Translations under genes and position numbers: made by a program | NCBI GenBank assembly: GCA_015056205.1 | Contig: SVGS01000002.1 | Location: 142,856 to 206,855 of the forward strand | Direction: 5' to 3' | DNA from: Clostridiales bacterium | GTDB taxonomy: Bacteria; Bacillota; Clostridia; Christensenellales; Aristaeellaceae | Length of the DNA stretch: 64,000 bases | Notes under the pieces: generated by a model | The model's input: only the letters and a program-made list of their open reading frames with translations | What the model was told of the DNA's origin: nothing | The model's database searches: none | In this document: piece by piece, positions 61,601 to 64,000 of the stretch | Numbering within the stretch: position 1 is the first letter of the stretch | How the letters are laid out: the number at the start of each line of letters is the position of its first letter

Positions 61601-64000
61601 CCTTGAAGGTGAAGGTTGTGCCGTTCGTAACAGTTACGCGATCGATCAGTTTAGGATCACTACTGCCCTTGATCAGCTTCTTGAGCGTGAACTCAGCGCC
61701 TTCCAGGGCATTCCCCTTCTCATCCACCTTGTTGATTTCAACGATGTAGGTGAACGCAATGACGGAATCCCAAGCGGTGTCCTCAGTTTCTTCGCTCTGC
61801 TTACCGCTCTGATCGACGTTCGGGTTGCTGCTGTAGGTCAGCATTGCCTTGTTCACGTTGCCCTGATTGCCCAGGACTGCTTTCTCGTTAAGGGTTGCTG
61901 TGAAGAACACTTCTACCTTCGCCCCGTTCAGCTGTTCATCGGCAATCTTCGCTCCATCAGTGCCGGCCCAGTTCAGCGTCAGTGCAAAGCTGTGCTTGTC
62001 TTCGCCAACCGTCAGTTCATAGTCATCAATCGCTTCACCGTTTACGGTCACACTTGTGATCTCGTTGAACGTCAGGCTGGGTTCCATCTCATCAGTGAAT
62101 GTGATGTGATAGTTCCTGTAGTCGGTCACATTGTCCGCCAGAGTCGCCGTCAGCCTATAGGGGACAGCATCGCCGATATCGTAGTCAGCGCTGTCCTGCC
62201 ATTTGCTGGTTTCGCCTGTCGAGTCATTCGTATCCTGGATCTCCTTCTCGAAGGTCGGCTTCGTTGTCAGCTTGTCCTTCACCAGCAGTACGGGATTTCC
62301 ATTCTTATCGGTAGCTTTCGCACTGCTCGTGATTTGACCATCCGTGGCAATGGTAAACGCGATGTCCGCTGCGAAGTTATAATCCTTCGGAGCCGCCTGC
62401 TCGTGCAGAATATACTCGACTCCTGTCAGGAGTCCATCCACCACATGAACTTCGCCCTTCTGAGATACCCACTGTTCGATCAGTTCATACTTAGTGCCAT
62501 CGATCTCAACGTAGGTCTTTCCCTGAACCTCAGCCTCGTCAGCCGCAACCGCTTTGAGGATCTGCATCGTCGCGCCGGCCAGCTCATCACCTGTATCCAG
62601 GTCCACCTTGCTGATCCTGACACGCGTCATCTCATCCTCTACCAGCAGCACTTCTTCTCCGGTCTCTTCATTCACGGCAGTGGTACCGTTGTAAGAGATC
62701 TTTCCGTCATTATCCACGGAGAACGTCGTATCTGCGGTAATCTTATATCCATCGGGAGCAACCGTCTCTCTCAGAATATAATCTTCACCGATCTCCAGAC
62801 CGACATCCGAAGTTACCACATGGGCTTCCGTAGTGGATGTCCACTCGTCCACGACGATCGTGTATTCCCCATTCATGTCCTTTTTCAGAACCTGGATCGT
62901 CGCGCCTTCCAGCTCTTCACCGTTACCCAAATCTACCTTGCTTACCTTCACAACGGTGTTGGTAAAGCTGTAGTTCGCATCGGCCGGATAAGTGGTCAGG
63001 ATTCTGCCCTCTCCGTTATCCTCCAGCGTTACCTTAATGTCGTCATATACCTTCGTGGAGTAGAATACGGACTTCTCGGTTCCCAGTTTCTCAACCAGCT
63101 TGTACAGCTTGGTTGTCTGCACATAGTTTCCATCGTCATCGGTTACCAAATCGGCTCCGGAGTACTCGATCTTGAAGCTGAAGGTGCCATTCTTGTTCGT
63201 AACAGTATCCTTCAGTTCTTCAGTCCGGGTCTCGCTGCCATTGTCATCCGTCCCGATGGTCACTTCGTACAGCTCGAAGCTGAACTCGTCATCTACGAGG
63301 TCACGGTTCTTCAGAGTCTTCGTTCCCTTGAGTGTGATTTCGCCCTTCGTAGCGTACGTGTTCGGAATCTCCAGGTTATTGGCTCCGTCATACTTGACTT
63401 CCGTATTCAGCTCACCCTTATGGTTATCTGTTACCTTAACCGTCACGGTGTGCTTGTTTACGTCGTAAGTGATGCCGTTCTTCTGGTGGTTCTCATCCAG
63501 TCCATCTTCAACTTCCTGGATCGTATACCTGAAGGTCTTCTCAGTAGCTCCGCCCAGATCCGTCAGCGTGTACTTGATCTCTCCGAAGGCAGCTTTCAGA
63601 TTAAGCGGATCCTTCGTGATCTCAACAGTCTTCGTCTTGGCATTGGTCGCAGGATCGACTACTGCATCAGCCACCATCGGTACTCCTGCGTCAGCGCTCA
63701 GCACAAAGGTGAACTTATCTGTCTTACCCCAGTAATTGATCGCCTTGGTAGCTTCGATTTTTGCCGTACCTTCTGCATAATAGTTCTCGAAGCCCAGCTC
63801 AACGCTCGTTCCGCTGACCGCCTCAAACTCGCCCTCTCCGGCCTTCTTCGAAATCGCTACGCTCTTCGTGCCGTCTTCTTCCGGCGTTACAACTACCTGG
63901 ATCGTGTAGACCGTATCATCATATTCGATGCCCGCGATCCTGTCCTCTTCCGCAGGAATCACTTCCTGCACTGTGTAGCTGTAGGTCGTTACTTCATCCA
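58665..64000 (-). CDS. Giant isopeptide-domain surface protein (pilin-like, SpaA and Cna_B domains), N-terminus beyond window
   Basis: At least 1777 residues; the frame is open at the right edge. From the N-terminal side: Spy0128/FctA-like pilin-linkage domains (about 64000-62960; FRYTIQEVEDG, ITYDVNKHTVTV), two SpaA prealbumin-like domains (to 62280), a fimbrial isopeptide D2-like domain (62275-61740), a SpaA domain, a Gly-Thr-Glu-Asn-rich linker (61400-61260), three more SpaA repeats (61225-60085, each VSKVD...ATIQIL...VAPDGY) and four Cna_B repeats (60075-58790, KVWxDDxN and RPxSIxVxLLANG). These fold into self-crosslinking rods for adhesion. The C-terminus (FEDYETPLGVEIMINHVGDC, then FD) has no LPXTG, hydrophobic anchor or basic tail. 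Likely secreted, cell-wall held by an unknown means. Confidence 0.9.
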   Translation of the reverse strand, partial: DEVTTYSYTVQEVIPAEEDRIAGIEYDDTVYTIQVVVTPEEDGTKSVAISKKAGEGEFEAVSGTSVELGFENYYAEGTAKIEATKAINYWGKTDKFTFVLSADAGVPMVADAVVDPATNAKTKTVEITKDPLNLKAAFGEIKYTLTDLGGATEKTFRYTIQEVEDGLDENHQKNGITYDVNKHTVTVKVTDNHKGELNTEVKYDGANNLEIPNTYATKGEITLKGTKTLKNRDLVDDEFSFELYEVTIGTDDNGSETRTEELKDTVTNKNGTFSFKIEYSGADLVTDDDGNYVQTTKLYKLVEKLGTEKSVFYSTKVYDDIKVTLEDNGEGRILTTYPADANYSFTNTVVKVSKVDLGNGEELEGATIQVLKKDMNGEYTIVVDEWTSTTEAHVVTSDVGLEIGEDYILRETVAPDGYKITADTTFSVDNDGKISYNGTTAVNEETGEEVLLVEDEMTRVRISKVDLDTGDELAGATMQILKAVAADEAEVQGKTYVEIDGTKYELIEQWVSQKGEVHVVDGLLTGVEYILHEQAAPKDYNFAADIAFTIATDGQITSSAKATDKNGNPVLLVKDKLTTKPTFEKEIQDTNDSTGETSKWQDSADYDIGDAVPYRLTATLADNVTDYRNYHITFTDEMEPSLTFNEITSVTVNGEAIDDYELTVGEDKHSFALTLNWAGTDGAKIADEQLNGAKVEVFFTATLNEKAVLGNQGNVNKAMLTYSSNPNVDQSGKQSEETEDTAWDSVIAFTYIVEINKVDEKGNALEGAEFTLKKLIKGSSDPKLIDRVTVTNGTTFTFKGLDDGNYVLTETKTPAGRVTVDPINFTVTAGHTEIWDGTDETRTTILTSLTGNVTTGVLSFAKPASETGDEGEDGTANGTETGDGTGTENGTGAENGTGTENETGTEPQNVTEDLSKLIGTIENEWTHIKVSKVDIADGKELSGATIQILRELQDGEVKDEATKTYVELEKEVGEEKVKKTYEVVDQWVSEKGNPHMVEGLLTETDYILHETVAPDGYTITEDTTFHIEKNGVVNSTGTINSDGVMLVQDAKTRVKVSKVDIDDTTRKELPGATIQILKEVTQAQPQDGNETDGQTQDGTGTQSQTQNPTIVQIGNKNYEVVEEWVSTNEIHVVEGLLTNTTYVLHETVAPDGYTLASDTTFSINEKGTVTNSGRINPENGAMLVEDRMTSVKISKVDVTNGQEVAGAVIQILDMDGNVVKDLAGNDIQWTSTTETATKAHEVKGLTTGVTYILHEVTAPFGFEITADTCFTIDERGNVHAVNTTVNGKELQGTTIRVNDGVLLVEDSPTKTTATILKVWNDDDNREAARPQSLTVKLLANGSDTVTLANGEIANNIVTLRADQGWTYTFQNLRECALKDGAYTPIVYTWTEVNVPAGYTLTGNTTNGKVTVLTNAHVPDETKVTVKKVWVTPEDKLEKQPESIKVQLLADGVPYGASVTLNSGNEWKAEWSELKKYRNVGDTKVLISYTVYETEVPEGYAMMDPVGTTNQTEDGMTVTSYTITNVYQEGNILIRKEFDFDDVQPTPVDHGDTVDIPVAKTWVDNYDQDGNRPGSIMVRLLANGTEVRNAQVTAADGWTAMFYELPRYDNDGNEITYTVTEDPVPGYRREINGLSIRNIYEPETTEATIRKVWHDDENTAGTRPESIYMTLNNGTRDVTTVVLTAMNGWEATVTGLPVQVNGANATYTWREQAVIGYDQTGVEQNGTVTTIHNTAWAREEAPVATALRRPGNQFYVFEDYETPLGVEIMINHVGDCFD

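Noticed and set aside
1..64000. tRNA, rRNA, IS elements or phage genes
   Set aside because: None seen on reading: gaps are short, and no cloverleaf, transposase or integrase motif was noticed.

Overview
The window is GC-rich DNA with tightly packed operons, strong AGGAGG-type ribosome binding sites and TTGACA-17-TATAAT promoters. It carries several families typical of Clostridia: Rnf complex, RqcH, a ThrRS-like nucleoside kinase, SpoIIE-type phosphatase, LplB/LplC sugar permeases and Cna_B/SpaA surface proteins. Together with the plant-polysaccharide enzymes this suggests a gut or rumen Clostridia bacterium, perhaps of the Christensenellales. That placement is inference; no rRNA or tRNA gene is present to confirm it.

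Layout. 1-1092 holds the 3'-truncated copy of a cysteine desulfurase gene, followed by a degenerate GH3 fragment (1157-1438). 1580-9648 is a minus-strand myo-inositol catabolic operon, iolJ-C-A-G-B-D-E. 9805-15002 is a CUT1 sugar ABC transporter operon headed by an unassigned helical-toroid protein. 15130-26959 holds glycan enzymes (GH38, GH105, a second unassigned toroid protein, GH115), a DeoR regulator, a HAD-like protein, an AEC carrier and a GIY-YIG protein. 26850-32419 is an unassigned TIM-barrel-like protein plus a second CUT1 transporter.

32596-41278 is the most striking block: one plus-strand run of rnfC, an rnfD-rnfG fusion, rnfE, rnfA, rnfB, then nrfA (pentaheme nitrite reductase with the CxxCK heme site) and the System II cytochrome c assembly genes resB and ccsA. 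There is no nrfH quinol dehydrogenase. The arrangement suggests that the Rnf complex, a ferredoxin/NAD ion-pumping enzyme, exchanges electrons with an extracytoplasmic cytochrome c nitrite reductase, comparable in concept to the Rnf-MmcA cytochrome pairing of Methanosarcina. This is the best candidate for an undescribed system here.

41295-47260 is a signalling block: an RsbW-like ATPase overlapping a membrane SpoIIE phosphatase, then a c-di-GMP EAL phosphodiesterase with degenerate GGDEF and PAS domains. 47283-57236 is mostly housekeeping: nucleoside kinase, exonuclease, HI0933-type flavoprotein, a two-component system, an ABC exporter and RqcH. 57293-58507 is a secreted GH10 xylanase. 58665-64000 is the 3' part of a very large multi-domain surface protein that lacks an LPXTG signal and ends in a Gly-Asp-Cys-Phe-Asp tail.

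The parts fit a fermenter of plant cell-wall glycans: xylan (GH10, GH115), pectin-type oligosaccharides (GH105), mannosides (GH38) and inositol are degraded or imported, and reducing power can be disposed of through Rnf and nitrite ammonification.
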